NCBI GenBank assembly: GCA_027886185.1
Contig: WOAB01000593.1
Coordinates: 1,699,001 to 1,763,000, forward strand
DNA length: 64,000 nt
Direction: 5' to 3'
Origin: Rheum nobile
Taxonomy: Eukaryota; Streptophyta; Magnoliopsida; Caryophyllales; Polygonaceae
In this document: positions 21,388 to 33,690 of the stretch, piece after piece
Position numbering within the stretch: position 1 is the stretch's first letter
How the letters are laid out: each line of letters starts with the position of its first letter
Position numbers and translations under genes: made by a program
Notes under the pieces: generated by a model
Seen by the model: only the letters and a program-made list of their open reading frames with translations
Told to the model about the DNA's origin: nothing
The model's database searches: none

Positions 21388-23715
21388 TGTGATACCCCGT
21401 ATTTTTGTAAGGTTATTTTGGGAATTATAGAATTTTCCCGAGTACCCGTTGCGTACGTCGGATTTAATACAGAGAGTTTGAGACATTCTGTAATGTGCTC
21501 TATATCTGTAATATTTTTCTCAGTGAAATAATATACAGACAAGGTGCCTTGAATTTTAAATTGTCGTTCGCGTACGATATTTTTTATCCCGGTTTATCGT
21601 CAAGCTCGTTCAAAGCCGAATGGGCGGGAAAAGGGGGAAACGGCGACCGTCGTTCAGAAACGGCGACCACCGTGGTTGGGCCCGAGAAGTCAACGTGTCA
21701 GCTTCTAGCTGGCCGCGACAGGCCTAGCGACGGCGACCGCCGCATTTACGGCGACCGCCGCGTGCCCGCCGCAGGCAAACTTACGGCGACCGCCGTGATT
21801 GTCCAGTGGGCATTGCCCGCCGGTCGCCGGCGTCGTTCGAGGCACGCCGTTGCGTCGTTTGCCGCGTCTGAGGGTTTGCAGATCACTCCTTGGGGTTTGC
21901 CTATAAATAGACGAGCTTGGGCATGGGTTTTGGGTCATCTACAACCCCGAATCGCTGCCAAATTCACCTCTCGCCGGAGTTGTGTTTTCGCCGGAATTCG
22001 AAGGTATCGCCGGTGTTGCTTTGGTGTGGTTCCTGAGTGCCTTTGTGAATCTTTTGGTTAGCCTTGGAGGTTAGAAGCCAAAGCAAGTCGAAGGAGGCCA
22101 AACCGCTCGTGTTTTGGGGTGAGTTTCCTCTCGTTTCAGTCGGTCGTGTTCTTCACGGCGACCGCCGTGTTCTTCACGGCGACCGCTGTGATGAATACGG
22201 CGACCACCGCCAAGAACGGCGACCGCCGCCAGTGCCCAGAACGCCTTCGTGGCTTTGTCTTGGTCGGTTGTCGTCATGGCGTCTTTCCTTTCGTGTTCTT
22301 TCACCGTGTTTAGATTCGTACTGTTTATGTCGGATCTAACTTAGGGTTCCTTTTATGGGTCGACTCGAAGGTTGTTGTGCTGTCGGAACTATACCGTGTC
22401 GAGCCCGAAATCCAGTGACGTCTTTAGACTATTCTGCGGAGTAAGGCAAGTGGCGGTTCGCTCTTGCTCATTCGTTCCATATTTACATTAATTATCAGTA
22501 GTTTATCTGAGTAATTAATTTGGAATGAATATTCTGTTTGTCTGGAAACGGTTTTGATAAACTATTTTGAAAATCATATAATAGGTTGTATATCTGTTAG
22601 AACAACGCTATTATCTGTGATCGCCTTTCGGGCCTTTATGTGAATTTATCCTGTAACTGTTGTTGTGCTAACTGTTTAGTTAGCACTGTTAAATAGGAAC
22701 GTTACTCGGACTCTATCCAGTCGTTTCTTTATAATCTGGTATCGGGATGGCTCGTCCCCATCTGCTACTATTCTATGATCATGATCGGTCTCTTACACAT
22801 GTGTGTAGAGACAGGACACTTAGCTGGTGTCACAAACCTTTCGGTATACGTCACTCTCGACGAAACGTATACTAAGATGTGTCGTCCCATTGGTGGGGTA
22901 CACATGTAAAAGTCTATAACGTGATGTGTGTTTTTGAAACATAAATCAGATAAGTGCTACCTTGACGCACATAATTAATACACCTTGGGCGAGTAGTGCA
23001 GCTAAGTTCAGTGCAGCTAGGAAAACTCGTCTTGACTTGAATGTAGTACGTTCTCTTTCCAATCTGGATTCGCTGTAGGCGATGAGGTTGGTCGTGAACC
23101 GAAGCATCTCAGTCAGTTTTAAATCATTGTTGTATGATTCTGTAATATTCCAGATTTGTCATTCTTCCTTAAAGACTCATTTCAGTTAGAGTCTTCTTTC
23201 GATTATTATTCGAGGGACGAAGAGTCTAACCTAATACAACTACTTCGAACCATTCTGCTTTGTTCCCTTGCTAATCTATTCATTTAGACTAACCAACCAA
23301 TATTTTCCCTTGCATGGTTGGTTGGTGTCATCCGTTCGATTCGGCACATCAGTTAAGAAGTAGCTCAGAAGATTAGAAGGACTATGGAGTCGGCGGTGGT
23401 TTTTGAATGTTTTAATTATTTCTTTAATCAGGTTATGATCCTTTGGACAATAACTCCGTTTGTAATGTACTTTCTTAGTCTTCCGCTGTGTTTGGTTTAA
23501 ACTATGTTTTGACCTATTCGGGATTGGGTTGTAATCCCGTAACTCTTGTTTCCTTGACAATGTTATGTTTTGGAATTTAATGCTTGATCATTGTGTATCA
23601 ATTGCATTTCATAAATTGTGTTTAATTGGTAAAGCCTTGGGTGATCTCGGTAAGGAACACTGGGGTCACTGGCGGTAATACATTTCCAAAAGGGTTAAGT
23701 TTTGGGGGTGTTACA
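21388..23715 (+). repeat. 5' LTR of the chromovirus (2,328 bp)
   Basis: TGTGATACCCCG to GGGGGTGTTACA. A TATA-like CCTATAAATAGACG lies at about 21900. A GC-rich part holds many CGGCGACCGCCG words. It lacks about 95 bp present in the 3' LTR near 31700-31795. Confidence 0.93.
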
Positions 23716-23719
23716 GTTG

Positions 23720-23732
23720 TGGTATCAGAGCC
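23720..23732 (+). other. Primer binding site, tRNA-iMet type
   Basis: TGGTATCAGAGCC begins 5 nt after the LTR end and is complementary to the 3' end of plant initiator tRNA-Met. Confidence 0.9.
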
Positions 23733-23924
23733 AAAGGTTTTAAAACGGGTTTGGAATTTTTATAAACCATTTATTCATTTTCAAAATGCTTTAAAAGGGC
23801 TCTGATTTTTAATTCTGAAAAGAATTTAAAAATACCGTTCATAGTCGTGTCTTCTTTATAGTCTGATATAGTAAGCTTGCTTCTATGTCTAGAAAGACTA
23901 ATTCCTTCCTTATTGTTCGATAGG

Positions 23925-24851
23925 ATGGGTGTCTGCTTTTCTATTGGTAGGGGGTCGGAAGACGCCAAGTCGGATCAGCCGAGGCTAGATTTTCCGTTAC
24001 CTCAGCGATGTTTCGAGGTTGGAGGCCCGAGTAGCCCACCCGAAGACGTCAAGCACGTTCTCCCCGAGTCGGTTGTCCTTGTAGCCAGGAATGCTATGGT
24101 CCCTAGACCTGCACCTGTGCCGCCACCAAGGGTGGAGGGAGTACAGGAATGGGAGCAGGAAGACGAGTTGTCAAGGTATGAACAAGGGGTTTACCAAGAC
24201 GACTTTCTGCTGGGACCAATTCCCGAGGAGATCGAGTACGAGGAGGAGGAAGAGGAGATGCTTGAGCAAGATCCTGTCGAGGACGAGGATATGATCGAGG
24301 ATGATTCCGAGGATGAGGATCCCATCGAGGATGATCCCGAGGATGAGGATCCCATCGAGGATAATCCCGAGGATGAGGATCCCATAGAGGATGATCCAGA
24401 AGAGGATCTAGAGTTGGACCTTGGAGGGCAGAATCAAGAGCCCGGTACAGAATTGTCACCAGTGCCAGAGTACGCACCCATGTCAGAAGTTGATTGGGAG
24501 GCACTGTATACCGAGTACGGTATTGGGAGAAGTGACAGGGAATCCCAACCTATCCCTACTCCAAGGAGATGGAGGTCGGAATCCGAGCTACAGGAGATTC
24601 TCCGCCAGAGCGAGGTAATCTCCGCAGAACAGCAGCGTCAGAGGGATGAGTTGACCGCCAGTACTCAGAGGAGGGCTGGAATAGGAGGACCAGTCATGGA
24701 CGACCCATACTTTACCATGACTGAGCTAGGACTATGTGCTTCAGGGTCAAGCAAGGTGCGAAACCCATCGCCAGAGCTCGATGGTGAGCCTAGCCCGAAG
24801 AGACCATGCACGAGTAGCCAGTCGTATGGGAGACATTTTGGAACGCCTTGA
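23925..24851 (+). CDS. Extra ORF upstream of gag: acidic protein with MGVCFS start
   Basis: An uninterrupted frame of 308 residues between PBS and gag, on the same strand. I chose ATG 23925 because it begins MGVCFSIG, which fits an N-myristoylation signal (Gly2, Ser6) with a possible palmitoylated Cys4; an upstream ATG at 23877 would add 16 residues and hide it. The middle is very acidic, with about four EDEDPIEDDP-type repeats (24290-24400). The C-terminal part has TPRRWRSESELQEILRQSE and ends KRPCTSSQ-like. No enzyme or zinc motif is seen. It is open although gag-pol carries several stops. Plant gypsy elements of the Tat lineage can carry extra ORFs, but one in this place in a Tekay-like element is unfamiliar to me. 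A membrane-targeted matrix-like role is speculation. Confidence 0.6.
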   Translation: MGVCFSIGRGSEDAKSDQPRLDFPLPQRCFEVGGPSSPPEDVKHVLPESVVLVARNAMVPRPAPVPPPRVEGVQEWEQEDELSRYEQGVYQDDFLLGPIPEEIEYEEEEEEMLEQDPVEDEDMIEDDSEDEDPIEDDPEDEDPIEDNPEDEDPIEDDPEEDLELDLGGQNQEPGTELSPVPEYAPMSEVDWEALYTEYGIGRSDRESQPIPTPRRWRSESELQEILRQSEVISAEQQRQRDELTASTQRRAGIGGPVMDDPYFTMTELGLCASGSSKVRNPSPELDGEPSPKRPCTSSQSYGRHFGTP

Positions 24852-25126
24852 GGAGGAGTGGCGTTGCCTATCGTAGTAGTTCGTTTCTTAGTATTCCAAG
24901 TTGTACTTTGTGTAATATTTCAGTATTGCGGCAAGTACTCTGAGAAACACTTATATCTTCGAGCAGCATTGTCCTAGCGCTCGAATGATAAACTTATGTG
25001 TAACTTGTATAAGAATTCGAAGGTCATCTATAAAATACCAAGTTGATCTATTCTGAGTAATTTATTTACGTTGGTATATTGCATAATATTAATGTATTGA
25101 ATGCTTGGAATTTGATCGGTAAATAG

Positions 25127-28100
25127 ATGGTGAACCCAAGAAGCATGAGGAATTCGACTCGAGCCGGTGCTGGGACCAGCCAAAACCCCAGACCAGCAGG
25201 AAGAGGTGTTCAGGATGAACACGAGTCTGAGTCTCGCGTCCAGCAGAGGCGTGAAGGTCAGGATCAGACCCAAGCGCCGACGTTGTTTGACGCTGCAGTT
25301 GTTGAGGCGATTCGTGGGATCGTGATACAGGCTATTACAGATGTCTTGAGACCAAGTGCGCCTCAAGCACAAGAAGTGCCTATTCATGTAGCGGTTCCTG
25401 ATGTTGTGGAACCCAGAAACCCTGTGATTCAGGAGACTGCCGTTAGGACGAGGGACAGCTATGGTTGCGCTCTTAAGACCATTACTTCCATGAGACCCGA
25501 CTGCTATAACGGGAAAGGGGAGCCAGTGGCAGTGACTCATTGGTTCTCCCATATGGAGAGGCTGTTCAGGAACATGGAGTGTACGGAGGCCGAGAAGGTC
25601 CATATCGCTTCTCTTCAGCTGAAGGAGGAGGCTAGCGAGTGGTGGGAGAGCACTGGTTTGGCTGAGAGCCCAGTGTTGACTTGGTCGATGTTCAAGACCA
25701 AGATGGTTGATCGCTTTTTCTCTCGTGCTATGAGAGAGGAGAAGCATAAAGAGTTCTTGTACCCTCAGACTGATGGTCTGAGAGTAACCGAGTTGGCATC
25801 TAAGTTCAACCATCTTCTACAGTACGCCACTGCCGAGATCACCAGCGAGGCTCAAAAGATCTGGTACTTCCACGAGTGGATGAACCCGGATATCAAGCCA
25901 TTAATGGTACACCACACATACTCTACCTTGGAGCAGTATGTGGATTGTGCCTATAAGCTGGAGGTAACTCTCGAGGAGTCGACCAAGAGGCGCAACCGAC
26001 AGAAGTCGATGCAGAATCAGAACCAGGGAGGTGGTTTTAAGCGCCCTGCGCCACCGTCTAACTTCGCCAAATCCGGCAGAGCTAAGACAGAGATGACGCA
26101 AGGAGGATCGACTCAGCAGTCAGGGCAGACCAGGAGTACAGTTCAGTGTTATAACTGCGGTACTGCTGGGCACAAGAGCACTGAGTGTCGGAAGGAGAGG
26201 AGGCCATGCTTTGGGTGTGGACGTGATGGTCATCTGCAAAAGTTCTGCAAGCAGGGGAAGCAGAAGGGAGTAGAGTCGCAGCAAGGGTCAGTTCATCAGA
26301 GCAACCGACCTAGGTTTAAGCCTGCCAAGACTCCTAGCCCTTCAGTGCAGACGACTGCTCAGAACAGGGGAAAGGCCCCAGCTGTTTCTGGAAGTCAGGG
26401 ACAACGCTTGTACGAGATGCATGAGGCAGATGGACCCAACGCTCCGATTGCTCAAGGTACTCTATACCTTCACTCTACTTCAGTGTGCATTCTGTTTGAT
26501 TCTGGTGCTACGCATTCCTTTATTTCGGATAGCTGTGTTAGCAAGTTAGACTTAGTGTGCAACGATTCGTGCGACCCTTTCGTCGTTAATCTTCCTAATG
26601 GAGAACGTTTGGTGGGAACCAAGCATTTGTCCGACTTTCCGATTACCATTCAGGGTAAGGAATTCGAGGCAGATTTAATCTGCATAGCCATGGCTCCATA
26701 CGACATTATTCTCGGTATGGATTGGCTGACGCGTCACAAGGCGGTGATCGACTTCAGTTCAAGAACGGTGACGGTGTCATCCGGGGGCCAATTCGTGTGC
26801 AAGTTCAAAGGTCGAAATGACGCTGATAACGGCAAGTTGATCAATGCGATGGCTGTGTTTAAGCTACTACGACAAGGATGTGTCGGGTACCTTTGCTACT
26901 TGGATTCGCTTGAGAAGGATGAACCTGAGGTTCTTGATATTCCTGTAGTTAGAGAATTTTCGGATGTCTTTCCGGAAAAAATTCCAGGATTACCCCCAAA
27001 TCGTGACGTAGAGTTTTCAATTGATCTCGAGCCTGGTACGGCGCCGATTTCCAAATCCCCGTATCGGATGGCTCCAGCTGAGATGCAAGAGTTGAAGAAT
27101 CAACTTGAAGATCTTCTTGACAAAGGTTATGTCAGGCCGAGTGCATCGCCGTGGGATGCTCCGGTATTATTCGTCAAAAAGAAGGACGGATCGTTCCGAC
27201 TTTGTATCGACTACTGAGAGTTGAATAAGGTGACGATCAAGAACAAGTATCCTTTGCCTAGGATTGATGACTTGTTGGACCAATTGCAGGGAGCAAAGGT
27301 TTTCTCCAAGATCGACTTAAGATCTAGATATCATCAACTCAGGATTCGGGAGCAGGACATTCCTAGAACTGCGTTTAGGACCAGATATGGTCATTACGAG
27401 TTCGTAGTGATGCCTTTTGGGCTTACAAATGCTCCAGCTGTCTTTATGGATTTGATGAACCGATGTTTTCACCAGTACTTGGATAAGTTCGTGGTGGTTT
27501 TCATCGATGACATCTTGATCTATTCTCCGAATGAAGAAGTCCACGAGGAACATCTACGGATTTCCTTGTCGATCCTTAGGCAACATCAGCTTTATGCTAA
27601 ACTGTCTAAGTGTGAATTCTGGATAAAGGAAGTGGCTTTCTTAGGCCACGTGATCAATAAAAATGGGGTTATGGTTGATCCCCAAAAGATTGAAGCGGTG
27701 GCTAATTGGACACAGCCCCAGAATGTGAAGAAGGTGCACAGTTTTCTTGGACTTGCCGGGTATTATAGAAGGTTTGTAGAAGGATTTTCAAAGATCGCTC
27801 TACCTATGACCAATCTACTCCGCAAGGTCCACAAGAAGTTTGTTTGGAATGACAAGTGTGAGGTCAGTTTCCAGGAGTTGAAGCGACGGTTGACCTCGGC
27901 ACCCGTGTTAGCACTCCCAGAGGGGAATGACGATTATGTGGTCTATAGTGATGCTTCCAAGTGTGGCCTTGGTTGTGTTTTGATGCAAAGGGGCAGAGTC
28001 ATTCCTTACGCATCTAGACAACTCAAGACTTACGAAGAAAACTATCCGACCCATGATCTTGAGTTAGCAGCGGTTGTCTTTGCACTGAAGATTTGGAGGC

Positions 28101-29849
28101 ATTACCTCTATGGTATAAGATGCCAAGTCTTCACTGACCACAAAAGTCTCAAGTATATATTTACTCAGAAGGAGTTAAATATGAGACAACGCCGCTGGCT
28201 AGAGTTGCTCAAGGACTACGACATGGAGTTGTTGTATCATCCGGGCAAGGCTAATGTAGTAGCTGATGCACTAAGCCGGAAGACAACGCACGAGACTATA
28301 GTTGCTCTACTTACTGTTCAAACCAAGCTAAACCAAGAGTCATGCGACATCGAAGTCTTGTATGACCAGCGTAGAGGGTACCTGAGTATGATGGAGATTC
28401 AGGCTACACTGCTGGATCAAATCAAAGAAAAGCAAGTCGATGACATCATCTTGGTAAAGTTAAGCAGTGAAGTGATGGATGGGAAAGCTCCCAGTTTTGT
28501 GGTTCAGGATGATGGATCACTTTGGTTTCAGGATCGGATCTGTGTGCCTGACACAGAAGGTCTTCGTCAGTTGGTGATGAGAGAAGCTCATTCATCTGCT
28601 TATTCTGTGCATCTTGGCTCTAGCAAGATGTACAAGGATCTCAGGAAGAAGTTTTGGTGGCCAAACATGAAGTGGGACGTAGCAGACTTTGTGGCAAAAT
28701 GCTTAACTTGCCAAAAAGTCAAGATCGAACACCGCAGACCAGGTGGTGAGATGCTACCTCTCCCCGTGCCAGAATGAAAATGAGAGGACATTTCCATGGA
28801 CTTCGTCACTGGGCTACCCAAGACTCGAAGTCAGAGAGATGCTATTTGGGTAATTATGGATAGGCTTACGAAGAGTGCTCATTTCATAGCCATCAGGACC
28901 ACATGGGAAACCCAGAAGCTAGCCGAAGTTTACCAGAATGAGATTGTCCGCTTACATGGCATTCCTAAGACCATTGTATCGGACCGAGATGGCCGTTTCA
29001 TGTCAAGATTCTGGAAGGAACTTCATAAGGCTATGGGAACCGAGTTGAGGTTCAGTACAGCATTTCATCCTCAGACAGATGGCCAGTCTGAAAGGACCAT
29101 CCAGACTCTGAAGGATATGCTTAGAGCTTGTGTGCTCGATCGTCCGACTAGCTGGGAGGACAGCTTGAGTCTGATTGAGTTCACGTACAACAATAGCTGG
29201 CATGCTACAATCAAGATGGCTCCGTTTGAAGCTTTGTATGGGCGCAGATGCAGATCTCCGATTTGTTGGGACGATAATACCGACAAAATTCTGCTTGGAC
29301 CAGAGTTGGTCGAAAGGACGGCTTCAGACATTGCTTTGATCAGACAAACAATGTTGACCGCTCAGAGTCGACAGAAGTCCTACGCAGATCGGAAGCGCAG
29401 AACTGTCGAGTTTAAGGTCGGTGACAAGGTTTTTGTCAAGGTATCGCCATCCAAAGGAGTTTTCAGATTTGGTAAGCGTGGGAAGCTTAACCCTCGCTAC
29501 GTGGGACCATTCGAGATTTTGGATAGATTGGGATCTCTATCGTACCGTTTGGCGTTGCCACCATCGGCTCACCCGGTGCATAACGTGTTCCATGTGTCTT
29601 TACTCAGAAAGTATGTGCCAGATGAGTCTCATGTGCTTAGTTATGAGGACATCGAGATTCAAGCTAATGGTACTTATGAAGAGTTGCCCGTGCGCATTTT
29701 GGAGCATCGGGAGAATGCAATTGTGCAACAAGATCGTGCCGTTGGTACGAGTGCTGTGGTCCAAGTCAGGGACCGAAGAAGTTACTTAGGAGACGTGGGA
29801 AACCGAGTCAGATATGCTCGGACGTTTTCCCGAGTTATTCTCGACCTAA
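25127..29849 (+). pseudogene. gag-pol polyprotein of the chromovirus (stops and frameshift)
   Basis: Single long frame from ATG 25127. Retrotransposon gag domain (around residues 130-270), two zinc knuckles (CYNCGTAGHKSTEC near residue 341, CFGCGRDGHLQKFC near 361), aspartic protease (FDSGATHSF near 458), RT with FIDD (near 27505), RNase H (SDASKCGLG, near 27948), integrase HHCC finger, and DDE core (MDFVTGLP, SDRDGRF, DGQSERTIQ). A GPF-like segment and a chromodomain-like end (PLVRVLWSKSG) follow. Breaks: TGA at 27215-27217 where CIDYRELNK is expected (Arg CGA to TGA), and TGA at 28775-28777 and 28781-28783 where VPEWKWED is expected (Trp TGG to TGA). A frameshift near 29730 moves the chromodomain to another frame, with a further TAG there at about 29789. 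All point stops are C-to-T or G-to-A. Confidence 0.92.
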
Positions 29850-29885
29850 GTTTCGGGGTCGAAACTTCTTGTAAGGGGGAGGATA

Positions 29886-32311
29886 TGTGATACCCCGTAT
29901 TTTTGTAAGGTTATTTTGGGAATTATGGAATTTTCCCGAGTACCCGTTGCGTACGTCGGATTTAATACAGAGAGTTTGAGACATTCTGTAATATGCTCTA
30001 TATCTGTAATATTTTTCTCAGTGAAATAATATATAGACAAGGTGCCTTGAATTTTAAATTGTCGTTCGCGTACGATAATTTTTATCCCGGTTTATCGTCA
30101 AGCTCGTTCAAAGCCGAATGGGCGGGAAAAGGGGGAAACGGCGACCGCCGTTCAGAAACGGCGACCGCCGTGGTTGGGCCCGAGAAGTCAACGTGTCAGC
30201 TTCTAGCTGGCCGCGACAGGCCTAGCGACGGCGCCCGCCGCATTTACGGCGACCGCCGCATGCCCGCCGCAGGCAAACTTACGGCGACCGCCGTGATTGT
30301 CCAGTGGGCATTGCCCGCCGGTCGCCGGCGTCGTTCGAGGCGCGCCGTTGTGTCGTTTTCCACGTCTGAGGGTTTGCAGATCACTCCTTGGGGTTTGCCT
30401 ATAAATAGACGAGCTTGGGCATGGGTTTTGGGTCATCTACAACCCCAAATCACTGCCAAATTCACCTCTCGCCGGAGTTGTGTTTTCGCCGAAATTCGAA
30501 GGTCTCGCCGGTGTTGCTTTGGTGTGGTTCCTGAGTGCCTTTGTGAAACTTTTGGTTAGCCTTGGAGGTTAGAAGCCAAAGCAAGTCAAAGGAGGCCAAA
30601 CTGCTCGTGTTTTGGGGTGAGTTTCCTCTCGTTTCAGTCGGCCGTGTTCTTCACGGCGACCGCCGTGTTCTTCACAGCGACCGCCGTGATGAATACGGCG
30701 ACCGCCGCCAAGAACGGCGACCGCCGCCAGTGCCCAGAATGCCTTCGTGGCTTTGGCTTGGTCGGTTGTCGTCGTGGCGTCTTTCCTTTCGTGTTCTTTC
30801 GCCGTGTTTAGATTCGTACTGTTTATGTCGGATCTAACTTAGGGTTCCTTTTATGGGTCGACTCGAAGGTTGTTGTGCTATCGGAACTATACCGTGTCGA
30901 GCCCGGAATCCAGTGACGTCTTTAGACTATTCTACGGAGTAAGGCAAGTGGCGGTTCGCTCTTACTCATTCGTTCCATATTTACATTAATTATCAGTAGT
31001 TTATCTGAGTAATTAATTTGGAATGAATATTCTGTTTGTCTGGAAACGGTTTTGATAAACTATTTTGAAAATCATATAATAGGTTGTATATCTGTTAGAA
31101 CAACGCTATTATCTGTGATCGCCTTTCGGGCCTTTATGTGAATTTATCCTGTAACTGTTGTTGTGCTGTAACTGTTTAGTTAGCACTGTTAAATAGGAAC
31201 GTTACTCGGACTCTGTCCAATCGTTTCTTTATAATCTGGTATCGGGATGGCTCGTCCCCATCTGGTACTATTCTATGATCATGATCGGTCTCTTACACAT
31301 GTGTGTAGAGACAGGACACTTAGTTGGTGTCACAAACCTTTCGGTATACGTCACTCTCGACGAAACGTATACTAAGATGTGTCGTCCCATTGGTGGGGTA
31401 CACATGTAAAAGTCTATAACGTGATGTGTGTTTTTGAAACATAAATCAGATAAGTGCTACCTTGACGCACATAATTAATACACCTTGGGCGAGTAGTGCA
31501 GCTAAGTTCAGTGCAGCTAGGAAAACTCGTCTTGACTTGAATGTAGTACGTTCTCTTTCCAATCTGGATTCGCTGTAGGCGATGAGGTTGGTCGTGAACC
31601 GAAGCATCTCAGTCAGTTTTAAATCATTGTTGTATGATTCTGTAATATTCCAGATTTGTCATTCTTCCTTAAAGACTCATTTCAGTTGGAGTCTTCTTTC
31701 GAGTCGATTTCTGTGAAGATTCAGTCTTCCAGAATCTTCTCTTGTGCATACCTCTTGTTTATTCCAGTAGGAGTATGGTGGTTGACAAGCGTACTCGATT
31801 ATTATTCGAGGGACGAAGAGTCTAACCTAATACAACTACTTCGAACCATTCTGCTTTGTTCCCTTGCTAGTCTATTCATTTAGACTAACCAACCAATATT
31901 TTTCCTTGCATGGTTGGCTGGTGTCATCCGTTCGATTCGGCACATCAGTTAAGAAGTAGCTCAGAAGATTAGAAGGACTATGGAGTCGGCGGTGGTTTTT
32001 GAATGTTTTAATTATTTCTTTAATCAGGTTATGATCCTTTGGACAATAACTTCGTTTGTAATGTACTTTCTTAGTCTTCCACTGTGTTTGGTTTAAACTA
32101 TGTTTTGACCTATTCGGGATTGGGTTGTAATCCCGTAACTCTTGTTTCCTTGACAATGTTATGTTTTGGAATTTAATGCTTGATCATTGTGTATCAATTG
32201 CATTTCATAAATTGTGTTTAATTGGTAAAGCCTTGGGTGATCTCGGTAAGGAACACTGGGGTCACTGGCGGTAATACCTTTCCAAAAGGGTTAAGTTTTG
32301 GGGGTGTTATA
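29886..32311 (+). repeat. 3' LTR of the chromovirus (2,426 bp)
   Basis: Starts after the PPT GGGGGAGGATA and ends GGGGGTGTTATA (the terminal C of TTACA is T). It carries an extra segment of about 95 bp near 31700-31795 between two CGA/TCGA words, absent from the 5' LTR. Confidence 0.93.
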
Positions 32312-32316
32312 GGTTG

Positions 32317-32510
32317 ATACCAAAAACCGTTGTCCGCATATTCTAAGACATGTAAGACAATGGTTTTTTAGCAACCGTTGTCTACAATGCAAGTATAGAC
32401 AACGGTTGATACCAACAACCGTTGTCCGCATATTTTTATACTTATAAGACAATGGTTTTTGAGCAACCGCTTTCTATGGTGTGTATTTTAATGCAAAGTT
32501 TGTACTAGCG
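32317..32510. repeat. CACTA 3' subterminal repeats, last part and terminus
   Basis: Continues ACAACGG / CCGTTGT words after the chromovirus and ends at the degenerate TIR TTTGTACTAGCG. Confidence 0.75.
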
Positions 32511-33690
32511 CGCTCTTGTCATTTAAGCTCGTCATTTGATCGAAAATTAATATTAAAATTAATTGTTGATTAACTGGGTAATTTCTAAACATGATTAAAT
32601 GTTTGGAAACACTTGTGTGCTTCAAATAATTTTGTATCTTGGCTCATAAATATTTTCGGATATATATACATAGTTATATATGTTTAAGTACCTAATGTTG
32701 TTATCGTTTTAATAACGATATTGTGTGTGGACTTTGTGTGTTAAATGTGGATTTTATAGTCATTAAGTGTCAGGGGTATTGTGGTCTTACGAAGCATAAT
32801 GATCTCATTATAAATCTGTATTAGTCGGAATATTTCTCTAATACTTTTGAGGTAATGACCATTACTTCTTATCCACACATTAAGGATAAGAGGTGTTTAA
32901 GCACCTTGTTATTGCAATTGGGTTGGACTTAATGTCGTCATGTGTGGTTCTTGTTTTATTCGAGACTGTGTTAAAAGCTTTAGGATTAAATGTGGTGTGG
33001 TGAAATTAAATAAGATAAGTGTCGTGAGCACAGAATTAATGAACTATAGTGAGAACTGAGAAGTACAACTTAGAAACCGCTCTTCCTCCAATTTAAGCGG
33101 GTCATCGTTCCAATCTAAATTCAAACTATGCGGTGAGGTAGGTCGGACCAAATTATTCAATAAAGTTTTATATATGTTTTTTAATGAGTAGGAAACATTT
33201 CCAAACAAATGCATATCTTCTTTCCATAATACCCCCATTCATTTTAGGTATTCTCTTGGTGCATATTTCTTTTGTCCATCCTTTGTTTCAATGGAAGTAT
33301 TTTAGTTATTTATCGTATATCAGATTTTATTTGAGAGACAATGATAGTAACTAGATATTATCACCTAGAACCTCACATAAAAAACCCTTGCTTAGTCTTT
33401 CATTAGACTAACCAACCACTCTTTTTCCTTGCATGGATGGTTGGTGTCATCCGTCCCATACGACTCATCAGTCGACTTGCCTCAGGTTATCTAGAAGTAA
33501 TGAGACGGAGAAGAAGCATTGCGGTTGGAGTTTCATTTTAAAGTATATATCTAAGTTGTTTTGGTTATAGATTTAATATTGTTAGTTAATGTAATAGGTG
33601 ATAAGTTGATATCTTACATTGCTCATTTGCTTGATATATCTTTGGGAGATCTGGACTTGAACGATGGTGAAACCATTAAGGTGATGAAAA
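32511..33690 (+). mobile_element. Old gypsy-type LTR, 3' part
   Basis: Resumes the LTR interrupted at 12436. Landmarks shared with the younger LTRs: ATAAGATAAGTG, a diverged TTCCAATCTAAATTC, GACTAACCAACCA, TTGCATGGATGG and GGTGTCATCCGT. The exact 3' end is uncertain because the sequence is rearranged at about 33665-33750. Confidence 0.6.

Larger units (their letters stand above)
21388..32311 (+). mobile_element. Full-length Ty3/gypsy chromovirus, Tekay-like
   Basis: Two LTRs of 2.3-2.4 kb, TGTGATACCCCG at both starts, TGTTACA and TGTTATA at the ends, flanked by GGTTG at 21383-21387 and 32312-32316. It has a tRNA-iMet-type PBS, an extra ORF, gag-pol, and the polypurine tract GTAAGGGGGAGGATA before 29886. 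Pol order is protease, RT, RNase H, integrase, chromodomain-like end. LTR similarity is high, so it is among the youngest insertions here. Four point stops and one frameshift inactivate it. Confidence 0.93.
12437..32510. mobile_element. CACTA (En/Spm) element, non-autonomous, with nested LTR elements
   Basis: Begins CACTACTGCAGAAAC and ends GTTTGTACTAGCG (reverse complement CGCTAGTACAAAC), flanked by 3-bp CGC at 12434-12436 and 32511-32513. Removing it joins GGTTCGC to TCTTG exactly as in related intact LTRs. Both ends carry many GACAACGGTTGTC-type subterminal repeats. Without nested insertions (15591-19219 and 21388-32311, each with one TSD) it is about 5.5 kb and has no transposase. The terminal CACTA has mutated to CGCTA at the right end. 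Confidence 0.8.

Noticed and set aside
21495..22061. 188-codon open frame in the chromovirus 5' LTR, repeated at 29993-30559
   Set aside because: It spans the GC-rich dyad region and the LTR promoter; openness follows from base composition and the repeat appears because LTRs are duplicated. No domain is recognisable.
24103..24504. Minus-strand frames opposite the acidic ORF
   Set aside because: Shadow of the repeated acidic codons on the plus strand.
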